A stretch of 62,000 nucleotides of DNA from Phoronis australis (Eukaryota > Phoronida > Phoronidae). The notes under the pieces are model-generated. The model searched no databases, had not been told where the DNA came from, and worked only from the letters and a program-made list of their open reading frames with translations. This document shows, piece after piece, positions 22,901 to 36,600 of the stretch. The stretch is taken from the NCBI GenBank assembly GCA_002633005.1, contig NMRA01000389.1, positions 14,041 to 76,040 of the forward strand, written 5' to 3'. The position numbers were made by a program, and so were the translations under genes. The number at the start of each line of letters is the position of its first letter. Position 1 is the stretch's first letter.

Positions 22901-25809
22901 TGTGGCGCCTCCTAGTGGCAAGTTTGATTTGTTTGCCTGTGTCTCTAAGTTCCTCGATAGATTTTCATGAAATTTGTGTCATGTGTTCCAATTGAGGAGA
23001 GTACGACTGACATTAACTTTGGGTTGAGTCCGGCTACAAAGGCATCCCCTAGTAGTAATTTAAATTTTTTTCGTGTATACCTCTATATCTGGCAGGTTCC
23101 TTGATGGATTTTCGCAAAATTTTGCAACTAAATTTCGATCAAGAAGACGACAGGATCTGCCTTATTTAAGAAGGACATGATGTATGCTGTATTTTTATTT
23201 TTTTCCTCATTTATTGTCGGCCGCCTCCTATCTGCCAAACAGCTAGAAGGACAAGTATGTTCCTATTCAAGAGAGCATGGCTTACATTGGTTTTCGAATG
23301 GATCTGACTACTTTGGCACCCCCTAGAGGCAATTATTGTTTCTTTGTGTATGTGCTAATGTCTACCATGTTCTTTGATGTAGGCCCTCGTCATGAACATT
23401 TAAAGATGTGATCCCATTGAGGAGAGCGTGGCTGTCATTGAGTTTTTGACAGATGGCACCTCGTAATGGTGGCATTTTTGCCCTACCTTGATATGTACCA
23501 AGTTTCTTGATGGATGTTCGTGATATCTGACATATGTATTCCTATTGCTGAGAGCATGGGTGATGGGAGTGTTTAAAATAATCATAATCCTTGTATCTGT
23601 GGCGTATGCAATATACATGATGGGCTCATATCAACACTCAGCATGGCTTGTGTTTGAATTGAATTTGTTTGTAATATATCGCCTGCAATTCCTCTGTTGG
23701 TCATATTGCCTTGGCAACTGAAAATAACCCACCATGACAAGTAGCTTAATAGGCTTGCGTCTGAACCAATAATAACTGCAGTGAGTGATCTAAAGTTAAT
23801 TTCGACACTAGATGTGGCTTTCTTGCCTTTTTACTATGAAAACCCGACAAACTTTACCATTTTTTGATCAGGGAACATTTGGAGAGAACCAACGATGTGT
23901 AGCAACAGAAGAAGAAGAAGAGATTAGCTGTGGTTTGGTGAGTGAATTGTACGTCTGCTTGTTCTCTTTATAGTATTGATAAAACAGGAAGTGAATGCAA
24001 CCATGACCTGTGAACAATTTACGTCTGTCCACAAATACAGAATATTCTTTTCCCAGAATACCACAGTATTCTCTCAAGTCTGCACCATTTACCCACAATG
24101 CAGCACATCCAAAAGGCACAAAACTGAGGAGAGCAGTACATACACTTATTAAACAAATATTAATTTCCTTTAGGTCATAAAAAGTGTTGGTTTCCGTGGA
24201 GTACCGCTGGAGCATAGTTTACCTTTTGACCATTCCAAGGGAGTTGTTAGTAACAACAACGGACGAGTTCCAGGACAGCCAGGTATTTATAAAGTAACTG
24301 GCGAATGACAGTCACTTTCAAAAGCTTGCATCCAGGGTTGCAATGTACCAATTTGAAATACAATTTCTTTGAAAACAAGCTTTAACAACTTGGTTTATAT
24401 TTTCAGGTTTGAAAATTCTGATAATGGGTCTGAACATAGATAGCAGGGTGAATAAAGCTTTTGAAAAGATTTTGGGTAACAGTTTCGATGAGAAAATTTC
24501 AGCCTATAAAATGTAACATTAATAAACAAGAGGAGACAACAAGAATAACGCAATGCTATCCCGGTTCTAAAAAAACATGTCTCGCTACACATGGCAGTGA
24601 CGAATGAATCCCTGTAGTGGCGCAATGTTCGAGTGTTGCCTCTGCTGCCATATTAGATGGTAGTCAAAACTCATTCACTGCAACGTTAGAGTACCTACTT
24701 GTTCAACCATGTGACTGGTGGAATATTGTCGTAGTTCCTGTGGTTTTACAATTCTTTACTTCAAAGATAGCTGACGTGTTACAGAGTAATTTTGTGTTGA
24801 ATTTTCGTTAGGAATTTAATTAAGGTGATGTGGGACCCTCGAAAACTGGTCAAAACTGGCAAACTTTGGAACATCAGGTCGCAGAAATGGCTGATGGGAT
24901 TCACGTGAAACGATTCCTTAATGTTTTGGAGAACAGTGCATAAAGCATGGTATGTGAAAGTTTCACAAAAATCCAACCTGCCGTTTCAGAGATATGATGC
25001 TCCGAGTTTAGCCAAAGGGCTCTACACGTCATTTTTATCCAAATATCGTAAAACATCTTTTCTGCAGGTTTATACTGCAGTGGCTGGATAAGGCGTGGAC
25101 CAGAAGGCGTCATTGTCAATACTATGGCTTGTGGCTTTGACAGCGGTAAAACAGTTGTCCAAGATTTAAATAGTGGTGCTTTAGAATCGTCTAGTACAGG
25201 AAGGTCAACAATTATGGACTTGTTAAAGAGCCGAGGTAACTAAAAAGTCTTGTAGATGTAGTCTTACTGAAATGTCAGTGTATTGTGGTGGCCATTAGCT
25301 GGGCAGATAAGTGCAAATATGCACCAGAATTGTGCAAATGATGATACAAGCACCAAATTTTCCATGATGACTCATAATAGCATACTTAAGAAATCTGTTC
25401 GACTAGCCACCTGAAAATCCAAGATGGCGGCCATTTTTCAAGATGGCCGCCGTCCAGTGTTCGTGATAATGATTTTCCTTGTAAATCAGTATCTACCCAA
25501 CCGATTTTAGCGATCTTGGGGTCAAATGTTATAGTTTTGGGTATGCTTAATTCATTTTTGACACTGTGAACNGGAGACGAATAGTTCTGCTGTATCTATC
25601 CTCCGTCTCTATAGCTCTTATTTGGCAGCAATGTTGGATGAAATCTTCATAAATGGGCACATTCTTTTACAGGAATACATGCAGTTAGTTTCGAAGACTG
25701 GGAAGAGATCGATCGAAAGGAAGTACAAAGGGGTGAACGATTGGGAAAACCACGAGAAAAAATTATAGATATTAGTGAAATGATGGAGGTAGTCAAAGCC
25801 AGGACTTAA
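16912..25809 (+). CDS. FDXR: NADPH:adrenodoxin oxidoreductase (ferredoxin reductase), mitochondrial
   Basis: Flavoenzyme passing electrons from NADPH through FAD to mitochondrial ferredoxin for Fe-S cluster, heme A and steroid synthesis. Coding exons: 16912-17064, 17396-17491, 18089-18211, 18845-18889, 19518-19586, 20181-20282, 20974-21166, 22455-22633, 23872-23937, 24174-24282, 25068-25235 and 25673-25809, all joining in frame to 479 residues (human about 491). Residues 1-31 are basic with no acid, a mitochondrial presequence. The FAD motif GSGPAG is at 37-42, [15 protein letters not shown] follows, the NADP motif GHGNVA is at 176-181, VGRRGP at 219-224 and [16 protein letters not shown] near 379-394. 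The start was chosen because an acceptor (gtgctttcag) lies 18 bases upstream, so the 5'UTR is spliced. The exon 2 donor is the weak AAG|GTTCGT. No broken motif was seen. Confidence 0.95.
20314..20818 (+). mobile_element. CAGGGCTTGG MITE (hAT-like), copy 1, FDXR intron
   Basis: Begins CAGGGCTTGGAATTTTCCGC and ends 'gtcattccaagccctg', giving terminal inverted repeats of about 13 bp. The left part is dense in TTCCGC words. It shows about 90% similarity by eye to the copy at 42023. No clear target duplication (an N sits at 20819). A 131-codon ORF across it is not kept in the other copies. Confidence 0.85.
22860..23640 (+). repeat. Degenerate tandem repeat (family of 300-1440), FDXR intron
   Basis: Units carry 'cgcctcctagtggca', 'ttccttgatggattttcg' and 'attgaggagagc', then recur as 'caccccctagaggca' (about 23320) and 'cacctcgtaatggtggca' (about 23455). 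This is the reverse orientation of the repeat at the left edge. About four degraded units. Confidence 0.65.
24880..25030 (+). repeat. Dispersed repeat fragment, FDXR intron
   Basis: Matches 29885-29985: 'taaagcatggtatgtgaaag', 'agatatgatgctccgag' and 'ttagccaaa' line up with 'taaagcatactatgtgaaac', 'agatatgatgttccgaag' and 'ttagccaaa'. An old dispersed repeat; type unknown. Confidence 0.6.
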
Positions 25810-25915
25810 GATCTGGTATCTTGTGCAATTATTTCAATATCGCTTTGCTTTAATGTCTCATTTCATGCTTAGTTGTCGATAGCCACATTCTAAAACATTC
25901 TTGTTGAGGTAAGGA

Positions 25916-25921
25916 AATAAA
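25916..25921 (+). terminator. Candidate polyadenylation signal of FDXR
   Basis: AATAAA about 107 bases after the FDXR stop codon (25807-25809), the first canonical signal downstream. Cleavage would follow about 10-30 bases later. Confidence 0.45.
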
Positions 25922-28900
25922 CAACATGGCGGTGTTGTACTCATGACAACAGAGGCCAGGGGACATTTTGTCAAGTGGGGATACATAAAGAATGTCAGCT
26001 CACACGTCTTAGGATTTCCTTTCCTGATCTTCCTCAAAAAGCACCAGCAAAATGTGACGTCAATCACTATGGGTGTGTAAGTCTTCACGACTGTAAATCT
26101 ATTTCAAATTAGTAAAATTTGCATAAATCGATCCAATCTAATTGAGATTTCAACCGAGAGACGAAATCAGACTTATTTGAGTGCACACATTAGAAGAGCA
26201 ACGCATTCTTGTGATAAAGCACGTCCAACTTCAGAATATGTGAATTTTGTTTTTTGATTTAACAAAACAATTGTGCAATATTCTACAGCTAATGTAAGTG
26301 ATGGTGGATGTGACCAATTTTATAGCAGTTTTGTTTCAGTCAAAAAGGTGATAAGAATTTATTGTATAGTAACACACAACACTGTCTTTGAAAAATGATG
26401 AACATCTTGCGTGGAAATTTTGTTTGTGTTTTGCAGGTAAGCATGATAAAGAAAATTCTCACCAATTTCAAACGCAAATACCCAGTTATTGTCATTAAGT
26501 GCGTTTTTCACTTGCAACAATTATTTGAAACATTGGCCCAGGGCAGCTGTGGTACAGAACTTGAACACAATAACAAATTAATTTGGTGCCACGTTTCTAT
26601 AATGAAAAACTTCTACTTGTCCACCTTTGGAGACGTGATACTGTAGTCATTTTACTAGATAGGTTTTACAGCTGCATTCCCATCTGGCAGTAGACTTCGT
26701 ATTGTGACCTAGATCAGAAAATCACTCATGCATCTTTAAAGGGAGAACATACCCTTCTTGTCAATTTAACATATTTTACTTCATACAAGATATTTAGAGC
26801 TTTTTTAGTCGACTTCCATGAAAATAAAATAAAATCGAAATTCTTTCAAAGCAGAAGAGGGATGCAATAGCAAAGTTATGTTGTAGCAAGCTGAATACTC
26901 TTTTCTGGTCCAATAACTGCACAATGACAAAACGCCCAATGTTCAACCCAAGCCTGGGTACATGACTCTTTGTACACATACATGCACTGTGTTGACATTT
27001 TACGACACGCTTATGTCTCACATTTATAGTTAGATTATCTTCAGAGCAAGTAAAATATGCCAGATTGATTAAAAACTCCTTCGTTGACATTCACTTGAAG
27101 GTTGGCAAGTTTTCTCGCTGGTTCCCTGCGTGCCGCTAGGTGGTCAGTAGCCAGCCCGCAGGTATCTCTTATTTTCCTTGGGAAATTTTTTTTCACCGGC
27201 GTTTCTGATTGGCTAGTCGAATTCTCAACAGGCAGCGCTTTACGCAAACAAACTGGCATCGTAGATACTATATAGTCTATGCTGGCATGACTGATGGACT
27301 GAAGTGTAAATGAGGTTTGTTGTACAGACAAATCGGTGCATAAAGCTAACCAATGACTGCCGAGGTTACATCAACCAATGCTAAAGCGCTTGCCACTGCG
27401 TGATACCTGCGTGCTGGCTAGGCACGTAGGGGATCAGCGAGGGCAAGTTTTGAGAAAATAGAATTTTACGATTCACATTTTGGATGTCTGATTTACTTTT
27501 TAGAAGTGATAATGTGAATTGACCAGACGTAAAGGCCAATGTTGTTATAGTGAGGTAGGTGATCATTAAATGCTGAAAGATAACCAAATTGCAAGTTACA
27601 TCTGGCCCATATCGACATTATCCAAACTGTTGCAAACTTTTGTCTTGTACTTAATATGCTTTTGTGATGTAAAGGTTTTACCTCAGCTATTGTTAAGTGC
27701 TATTTTGTTAAGTGTCATACTAAATATGGTATATATTTATATAAATACACAAATCAATATGACAAAGCAATTTATTGAGTAACGAGTTCAGTATAAAACA
27801 TGTTAACTAACCTCCGTGGCTTGAATTCAGATGTATCGAGATGTTGCACAGATGTGGTAAATCTCGTAGGACACTGCAACTTATACACAATGTTAATCAT
27901 TTGAAGACTCGAATAACTAACTACACAGAGCAAAGTACAAGTATACCATCCACAACTTGCCACATTGTCTTTCAAATATACGCACTTGAAAACCGGTAAA
28001 ATTTATAAAAAATAATCCTGATTGAATACTGCTGCTTTTCAAAGGTTAAAGCCATCCAGACATAAGAACACTACTACAGTTACTACAGCACAATTAGACG
28101 ATGGCATCCTACCAAATCTGACCACAATACATTCAAGGCAGCGAAAGCATTTCAACTTTTTGCGATGAAAATGGAAACAAAAACAATTGCCTTAAGAAAA
28201 TGCGATGTTCGCCTCCAAGAGAATTCCACCAGGAAGTGTTCAACAGTGTCCCCAGTCTCGTCTTTCTCTTTACACAAACAGGCTGGGCTGTCATCGAGTG
28301 CAGGGTACGAGCAACGCTAAGAAAGATATACAAAGGCAAAAATAACTGCAATGCCATATAATCAGCGACATGTAATTAGTACATATACTAGGGATAAAAG
28401 CCACTAACCTAGTTGATGTGGTGACCGCTCGACAGGCCCTGGTACTGGAAGAGAAATACTGCATCCAGGTGAACACCGCACAATCGCTGCATTTTAAATT
28501 CAATCACAAATTCCAAAACACGCATGGTGCCCGTTTTCACCTTGAATGATCTATTAATTGGTTTTGTTCTTTGGTATCACGAGCAAAATTGAAGCAACTC
28601 TCTGTAGTTCAACAATTAAACACACATTGACAATACTATTATTTAGAAAGTATTTTCATTAAGGGTGCCTTGGAAATAAATGAGTTTCAAATTCAAAATG
28701 GGAGACTACTGTGCAACCTTAAAGTAAAATGTGGAAAATTTGAGTTGACGGAAAGAATAAGTTATGGTTTCTAAGAATTGCTGTTTTATTTTTAGTATGG
28801 TGAGGGATGAAAGCTTGTTTTTCTGGAAATAAAAATTGATGGGCAAGGGAAAAAGCTTAAAAAATTTGTCGTGTGTGGTGCACATGTACTGTGAAGTTTA

Positions 28901-30580
28901 CACCTGTCAAAATTAAATTGTTCCACGGTTGCAAAAGCCTGAACTCGACTTGTCCTTTGTTTTTGTTTCAAAATATAAACACAATATCAAATATGAAAAC
29001 ATGGATAAACATTTTGCTCATGATGCCATTGCTACCACTTGCCTCTATTGTCTTCAAGAAAATAGCCTTCCGACTTCGTAAACACCTGAAAATCTCAAAA
29101 TGAATTCACTTGCCTCCATTTTCTCAGCATGCCACAGTTTCTTGTTGAACGTCCGTGCAATATATTGCATGTAAACATTAGAATGATACCACAAGCATGT
29201 TTTCACGTTAATATATCAAATACCTCTTGCAAGTAACAGTGTAACATGAGAGTGCATGGGCAGATATTCCCCTTTCAATGTTCACCAGTCTTCACTTGCA
29301 CAGCACAGCAGCCGATCACGAAGGGAAGATGACAAAACAGGAATTAACAGTACAAGCTGCAAGTCTTAAACATTTCAAAATAACGATCACTGCACCGGAG
29401 TAGCGCTAGCTTAGCAATATTGCTCAACAAGGATATGTGAATAAATCGGAACTTATTAAGACGAGTTCCGGTAAAAAGTGTTAAAGTTATGTAGGACTTG
29501 TCAGTGATTTAGCCAAACATCCACAAAACAATAGATTTTATGGTAAAAATTAATATTTTCTGAAAGTAGAAAGCACCTAGAACTTGATTTTTATTTTACT
29601 AATTTGCCATTACATGGGTCACGTGATCATTCTTTTTCAGTAAAATTTAGCAAAAGAGAAAGGCAGCACATTAGTAGCAAAACAAGTATTAATAACACCA
29701 CCAAATTTCATTTCAGAACATGAAATCTCAAAATCGCTATTTAATACAGTTTTTCTATAAAAATTATTTTGTTTTCATTTTATACAACTTTAGAGCTTTT
29801 TCAAATAAATCATATATAAGTCCCATTTTTGATAGCCCTTATGTAAAAGTGGAAAATTTTAAAAACAATTCCTACAACTGTTTTGGAAGATAGTGTTTAA
29901 AGCATACTATGTGAAACTTTCATATGAATCCAAATATTTATTGTTGAGATATGATGTTCCGAAGTTAGCCAAATTTGGACGCTTTTCTATGGTCCTACAT
30001 ACCCTTAACATGTCAGTGATTTTGTTTTCTTTATTAGACACACAACATACTGAGAAAATAGCACCTGCAGGCATAATTGGATCAGACACAATAACATAAA
30101 ACCATGAGACACATTTTACCTCGCATTTCTTGATGTTGGACAGGCCTGTGGAAATTTCTCAATGTGTTCGCAGCAATGGACAAAGCAAACCACTCATGTT
30201 ATTGGTCTTCTGATACAATTTATGTCAAAGCTTTTCTATTTATTGCATTTCGTTGTATTTGCTTGGTGCTGTTCAAATGTTTTTCGACAAAAGTGAACTA
30301 CATTTTTATGCCAAACGGGCAAAAGGGAAATCTGGTTTAAGAAATACGTACAGTTTGGTAAAACTGCATTTTAGAAATAATTTGGGTAGGTGAAATTGTT
30401 CAAATAACAAATTTGATACGTGAAACTGTTAACTCATCACTTCAGTCTATTCTTATTGCGTCACTTTAGGTTGTCAATTATGACTTCAGTGAAAAAACGC
30501 GCGCGACTTGTCGGCATCTATTTTGCACTCACCTGTGATCTGTAACAGAAGAAATGAACAATGAGGCCCTTGGTAGACGT
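25922..30580. other. Intergenic / LUC7L3 3' region, no coding gene seen
   Basis: AT-rich DNA between convergent FDXR and LUC7L3. A dispersed repeat occupies about 29460-29990, with weak similarity to 53690-54250. On the minus strand around 28480-28150, splice-like borders (ttctcttccag; AACTAG|GTTAGT; tctttcttag) could mark untranslated LUC7L3 exons. No convincing protein or structured RNA. Confidence 0.5.
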
Positions 30581-30586
30581 CACTTA

Positions 30587-30588
30587 CC
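30587..30588 (-). other. Strong splice donor just after the LUC7L3 stop codon
   Basis: Minus-strand CAAAG|GTAAGTG lies 27 bases beyond the TAA at 30614, a near-perfect donor. It implies an intron in the 3'UTR or an alternative last exon. At under 50 bases from the stop it would not be expected to trigger nonsense-mediated decay. Confidence 0.5.
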
Positions 30589-30613
30589 TTTGGAGGGATG
30601 GATACACAATGAC

Positions 30614-33600
30614 TTATGAGTCACCTTCAGAAAGGTCCCTAGTAGCATCTCCAGCCCCGCACTCATCTGCCGTGTCTGCAGTCTTAGAATCGCTGCTGCT
30701 AACAGGAGTCTGCTCTTTGGAATCCCCATTTTCAGATAATTTTGGCTTAGCCTCATCGTCGCCTGTAATTGGAAAAGAAATGAGTATGACATTGTGAAAA
30801 CATGAAATAACGTGTCCATAGCTGATCAGAAGAAAACGAAAGCATCGCCCTGTTTAGCAGACTAAGAAACAAAAAACAAATAGACCTTTTACTCTCATAA
30901 AAACGATCTCATAACATTCCTTCCCATGATAGAGGTCTATTTCGTTCCCAATAAAAACATAGAAACCATCAGCTACTCAAAAATATGTGAAAGAGAACCA
31001 TATCATGGTAAAAAATATGAGACTGATTTGATGAGAATAAAAGGCTTGGTTAGATTTTTTTTAGCCAGCTAAACAGCCACGGCGAAACGCAGTTTTAATA
31101 GATAAAAACATTAAAGGAGCAGACTGACAGTTGAGTATTTTAGCCAACAATTCATAACACACCAGTTAAGAATTCTAAACTTATTAAACATAATACTACA
31201 GCACCCTCCCCGACAACTGCATTTACCCACAAAGCTGTGCACAAGTACGGCACTCATGCCATAGGTATACGTAACTGCTACGTAAATAACTGTTTTACAG
31301 CAAAAATGTTTGACATCCATAATTCTCATACTCATGGAGTTCCACTGCTGGATAGTGAGTAGCAATGCCAACACCAAAACATGAGGACTGGGAGCAATAA
31401 ATCATTCTTTTCTAGCCCGTCTTAGCTAAGAAACGTGGCCTAGCCTTTCGTAAACAAAGTCAATCATACAAAGTGTTTTTCTAACTTAACAAATCAGAGT
31501 TGAATTCAGAATACACCTATTCCACATCGGTCAGTCTTCGCACCATTTTCCCAAATCTAATACGTTAATGCTAAGAGAGGATGTGTGTCACGTCTTTTCA
31601 ACAGACCATCTGCGTAATCATTGTAAGTACACAAAGCACAAGTTCTCACCAGATGTATGTCCTCTGTCGGACTTGCGTTCCTCCTTCGCCTTTTTGTCTT
31701 TGCTCCGGTCTCGATGGCGATCACGGCTCCGTGACCTGTGTCGACTGCGTTTGTCACGGCTGCGTGAGCGACGAGATCTGTCTCTGCTGCGAGATCTGCG
31801 AGACTTCTCACGACTACCCGATCGCCTGGAATGTTTGCGATCACGACTACGAGACCTTTTCCTGAAAGGATAGCCATCGAAGTGAATAGTTATCAAAGTG
31901 AAACAGCGGAGTGAGCACGGTGAACCATCCAGAGGATTAAACCAAAGATAACTGAAAAATAAACTACTTGTAACAACGAGAATGACTGAAACATGGTGAC
32001 TGTATGGTTGAGCAATTAATATGTGAAACACCAGCATGGCTTTAGCTACAGAGCTACACATCCGAAAAGCATGCGAGAATTAAAGTGAGCATGGATAGGT
32101 GTGATTCAGTGTTGTTCACAAACTGTTTTACTTGACGCAGAATTTCATCCCAAAGAATTTGCATTACTTGGGCCCAGTTTTGAAAACCAGTTCATAATAC
32201 ATTTTGAGAGATCCAGCCATTATGACATTATGGACTTCTACTACCAGTTCAACGATTCAACGGCTTTCCACACAAAACCCCCACTGACAATATGGACAAG
32301 GACTTTTGAAAATGTAATACTAGACTGCTAATATTTTTATTCCAGCTCAAATTGAAAGCAATACCTCTCTCGGCTCTTGCGTTTCTCTCGACTGCGAGAC
32401 CGCCGGCTCCTTGACCTACTTCGCTTGCGCCGTTTCTCCTCTTTCTCTCGCTCTTTCCTTCTTTCCTCACGTTCCTTCTCCCTCTCTTTTTCCCGCTCCT
32501 CTCGCTCACGTCGTAATCGGTCTTCACGCTCCTGTTCATTGTTTTTCTTCTTACTCTGCAGAAATTTTAACATGAAAACCAATATACTGCATCAACACAA
32601 AAGACATTGGTGGCATAATGCCCAAGGTCCAGTCAACAAATTCACTACATAAACCTGATGGCATAACTTACAAAACCCAAAATATTGAACAAAAATGTGC
32701 AAATTTTTTAACTAAGTTTGGTTCAACAAGTTCAACTATGGCACTTTCATGACCTTAAACGGTTTTCTTAGACCACATTGCGATACACAAATCAATTCAT
32801 AATCTTAAACATGAAAATAGAACAAATCAATTTGGAAGCGTCGAATCTAGGCTTTTTCAATGAACTCAAAGTAAATTCAAATTCAAATTCATCAACTTTA
32901 AGGTAGAATATTCAGTTTAGAAGTGATGAATCTAGCATCAACCAATGAACATCATTCAGTCCTTAGCATAACTGAGTAAAATTGTGAACGCTAACACTCC
33001 ATATAAAAAACTCCCAAGTTATTTTAAACGATGGCACTGTCTACGGCTTAAGGTTACAAAAGCAGTTCCAGACATAATACCAAGAGCATTAACGCACCAT
33101 GAAATCATCCACTGTGGCCCTGACTTGGGCGTAACCCATGTGTTGTTTACCCATCAGGTGTTCCTGCACTCTCTGCTCAGCGTCACCAACTATCAACAGG
33201 GCACCACAAATTTCACACACTTCCATCTGTTTCATTCCAGGGATCTCGGCCGGAGCATGCTGAAGAATGTAAAACAATTTTTGACTATAATTAACTTAAT
33301 CCTGCAGTGAAGTCCACGGTTATTGTGCACATGCACAATTAATTATCCATCTCTTAATTCTCGTTATCAATTTACGTTGTGTTATCGCGATTTGTTACGC
33401 GTTCACTGACAAGCATTTTGTTACGCTCACTTGCAGTTTTCCCTCTTTCTATGAATAAGACGCCTTTTATTTGTTCTATTTGTATTTCTCTCCTATAAAA
33501 ATTTAGCGATCCTACAACACTGATGCAGAAAAATTTCTTACTATCTGTATTTTTCTCTTTTCATACACACTTTTGGCGATCCTACAACACAACAGTTGCA

Positions 33601-36600
33601 GTAGTTCCCACTTACCAACAATCAAGCAACAACCATGGCTATACAGGCAGTCTCACACTACAAGTTAGGACGGGTCCCAATTTATGATGCCCCTATGACC
33701 TATTTAAGATGTTTAGTCTTAGTGTTATGATCCTTTAAAAAGGCCAGTTCTCATCCATGAGATGCAGAGGCAATTAAGAAACCTCAAGAGTATAGCATTG
33801 AATATCCAATTCAACTTAGCAGTTAGCTGCAGTATGGCATTTTCAGTACAAATTGGATCCGATTCAACTTTTTGAGAAACTCAAGTTAGGTAAAAAATAC
33901 CATAATGGCTTCTTTTGTGGTTTCATGGAAATGACGTGGTAATACTGTATTTTTGCTGCCCATATTTTCATAAAGAAAATGTCACTTGAAAAGGCTAAGG
34001 ATCCTTTCTTTTCTTCCTCAGTGTCACACGATGCCAACTGGTCAGGATTTGTCCTTTACCAGGTACAAACCCACTGCCTGCTTTGAGGCACAGATTTGAA
34101 AATGAGTCGGGACTCAAACCACAACTGAACTAATTATGCTGGTCTTAATCAACTACACCCAATTCTAACCCGGGCACTAGTACCAAAATAAGTAGAATGT
34201 TGCAGCAAGACTTACAGCCGACTCCAGAACTGACCGTTCCTCCTTTAGCTGCTCACACAGTTTCATAACACCTTGGGCCTCCTCCACTTTACCCTCGCAT
34301 CCAAGTGACTCGGCCTTGAAGAACCAAAATATTTGAAATCAAAGGAGGAACAATGTATGGACAAGACTGAAAATTACAATCATGTTTTAATTTTGAGCAG
34401 GGTGATAACTCTAATTTATACAATTCAGTAATATTTGAAATCAGAGTTCTTTAAACTGGGTTAAAACCAACACACATACACCAAGAAGCTTAGGGAATGC
34501 TCAGTGCCTCCGAGTCAGAATAATTAATAGTTGAAGTTTATTTTTTTAACAAATTTCAGACAGCATTATAATAGTTTTTAATGTACACTAATTAAAGAAG
34601 AGTCCATAATGCGTGCAGAATGTCACAAGATTTCCTACCACGGTTTTCATCTTCATATTCATCCACACGTAGTGCACACTCGTACAAAAAGTCACCACTA
34701 ACACAGTCTGATTCAGGGATGTATTGGCCAGTGATGCACAATTCAATTGTGTTGTTATTAAACAGCAAGTCGACATACATGGTAAGAATTATTAGTAAAA
34801 TACACACAAACCGCCGGTTGATAATTTAATGAACATAGGCGTCTGCGCGATTAGCAGAAGGTCGATGATGGGAGTCTAGGTCGGGGCAAAAATCTTTACA
34901 GGCTTTAGTTTAGGTCACATGATGTGACCAACATAATGCGTGCATTTGACTAATAATTCTTATTTACCATTCAGTTAAGTTTAAGTCTTTAGCAAGCCTG
35001 TGTTGTAATAATGTCGCACAAATAAAATGGTACTTAAAAGAATCTAAAGAGTTAAATGGGATGGATAATTCATGACACATCAACCTAAGAGATTGCATCC
35101 ACTGGATTCCCCAACAGAGAAAAGCTTGTAAGTAGTATATTAAGATACAACTGTGTATAAAGTAGAATCCAGCAAACCAAACCAAACCATGGTGTTCATA
35201 CATAAGATATGAATAGTTCCTCTATCTAGAGCCTATTCAACTAAACTGGTCTTCACCTGCTGACACAGATCATTAATCCTCTGTGTTAACATCTCCACTT
35301 TTTCTTCTTTACCACCACCTGCACCTACCTGTAACAAAAATATAAGTTACCTGAAAACAATATATATCCGTATCCTGCCTGTAAAAATAAATATCCTATA
35401 TTGCCTACAACACAAATATCTATATACTGTCAGATGACAGAACATATGGGCAACTGAGAAGACGCCAAGTTATATTTTTATTTGTCTGACACAAGAATAC
35501 GAATACTGGACTAAATATTCACTAGGGTGTCAATGAAGAGACATCTCTTCATTATCTGAAAGGATAGAGAAGAGAACAGTGTTCAGGAGCATAGGAACAT
35601 TCGTCATGAGATAAGGATTCCACGTGACTAATGCACTCTGTCACAGCACCACCTGGTGGAAGCGAATGGCTTTGGGAAAGGAGGACAGTCATGCACACAT
35701 TTAAACTTGAGAATCAGTGTGCATGCTTGAGTTTGGTTATTTGTCATAAATGCATGGATCGGAATGAGTTAGAAAGTATCTGGAGTGTGCCACAAAACAC
35801 AAGTGGAATGCATCAATTTAGTCCGTTCTTGTTGTTGGAGCAGTTTAATCCAATACATTTCTCCTAAACACGTCGTTCTTGTTTCATATTTACCATTCAT
35901 TTGAAGGGGCAGTACACCTACGCCTTCTGTGAAAAACCAAGTTTGGATTTAGATCACACATTCTCGTCTCTCACATTAGAAATGACTTCCGTGTTTGACA
36001 GAAACTGATCAGACTCATAAAGATTGCTGGTCATAGTGGGTAGGCTTCAACCACTGAAACAATGAGGCTCAAAGTGGGAAATCTAAGTGTTTGACGGTAT
36101 CAGTTTCAATTCAAACAAAGGATAGGAAAGCAATGATATCCTCAGAAGATCTTGGACTTACATTAGCCTGTGCCATATTGAATGTTAGTCTTTGATGACC
36201 ACGTCGTATTCTTCGTTCAACATCAGTAATGAGTGACTGTAAAAACCTGATGAAGTCATCCTCATATCCCATCTTGCTAAACCGCGAACTCTTTTCATAC
36301 CTGTTGAGAAAAATACAGTTTACAGCAGAAATAACTAGACAAATACAGCACAGTTTGGTTATTTTATGAACATATGCTTTAACTACAAATTGATCAGTTA
36401 TCACACCCCTACACAAAGATCCTTTGTCACAATGAACAAGATGTCAGGTAACCATATAGGTTTTAGCTCATTGGAACTGTACACAAACCCTAGTAAGTTA
36501 GCCACTTTATAGTAGGCTTTTTTCACAGGCACATTTATATATTTCCAGTAAAATTGGAGCTTTATATACAAGAAATTGAAAATTTTTATTTGCTTTTTTT

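Noticed and set aside
31557-31877. Overlapping ORFs on both strands rich in R, S, D and L, and likewise 32249-32652
   Set aside because: Shadows of the LUC7L3 RS-domain exons. Their Arg/Ser codons give open frames in other phases.
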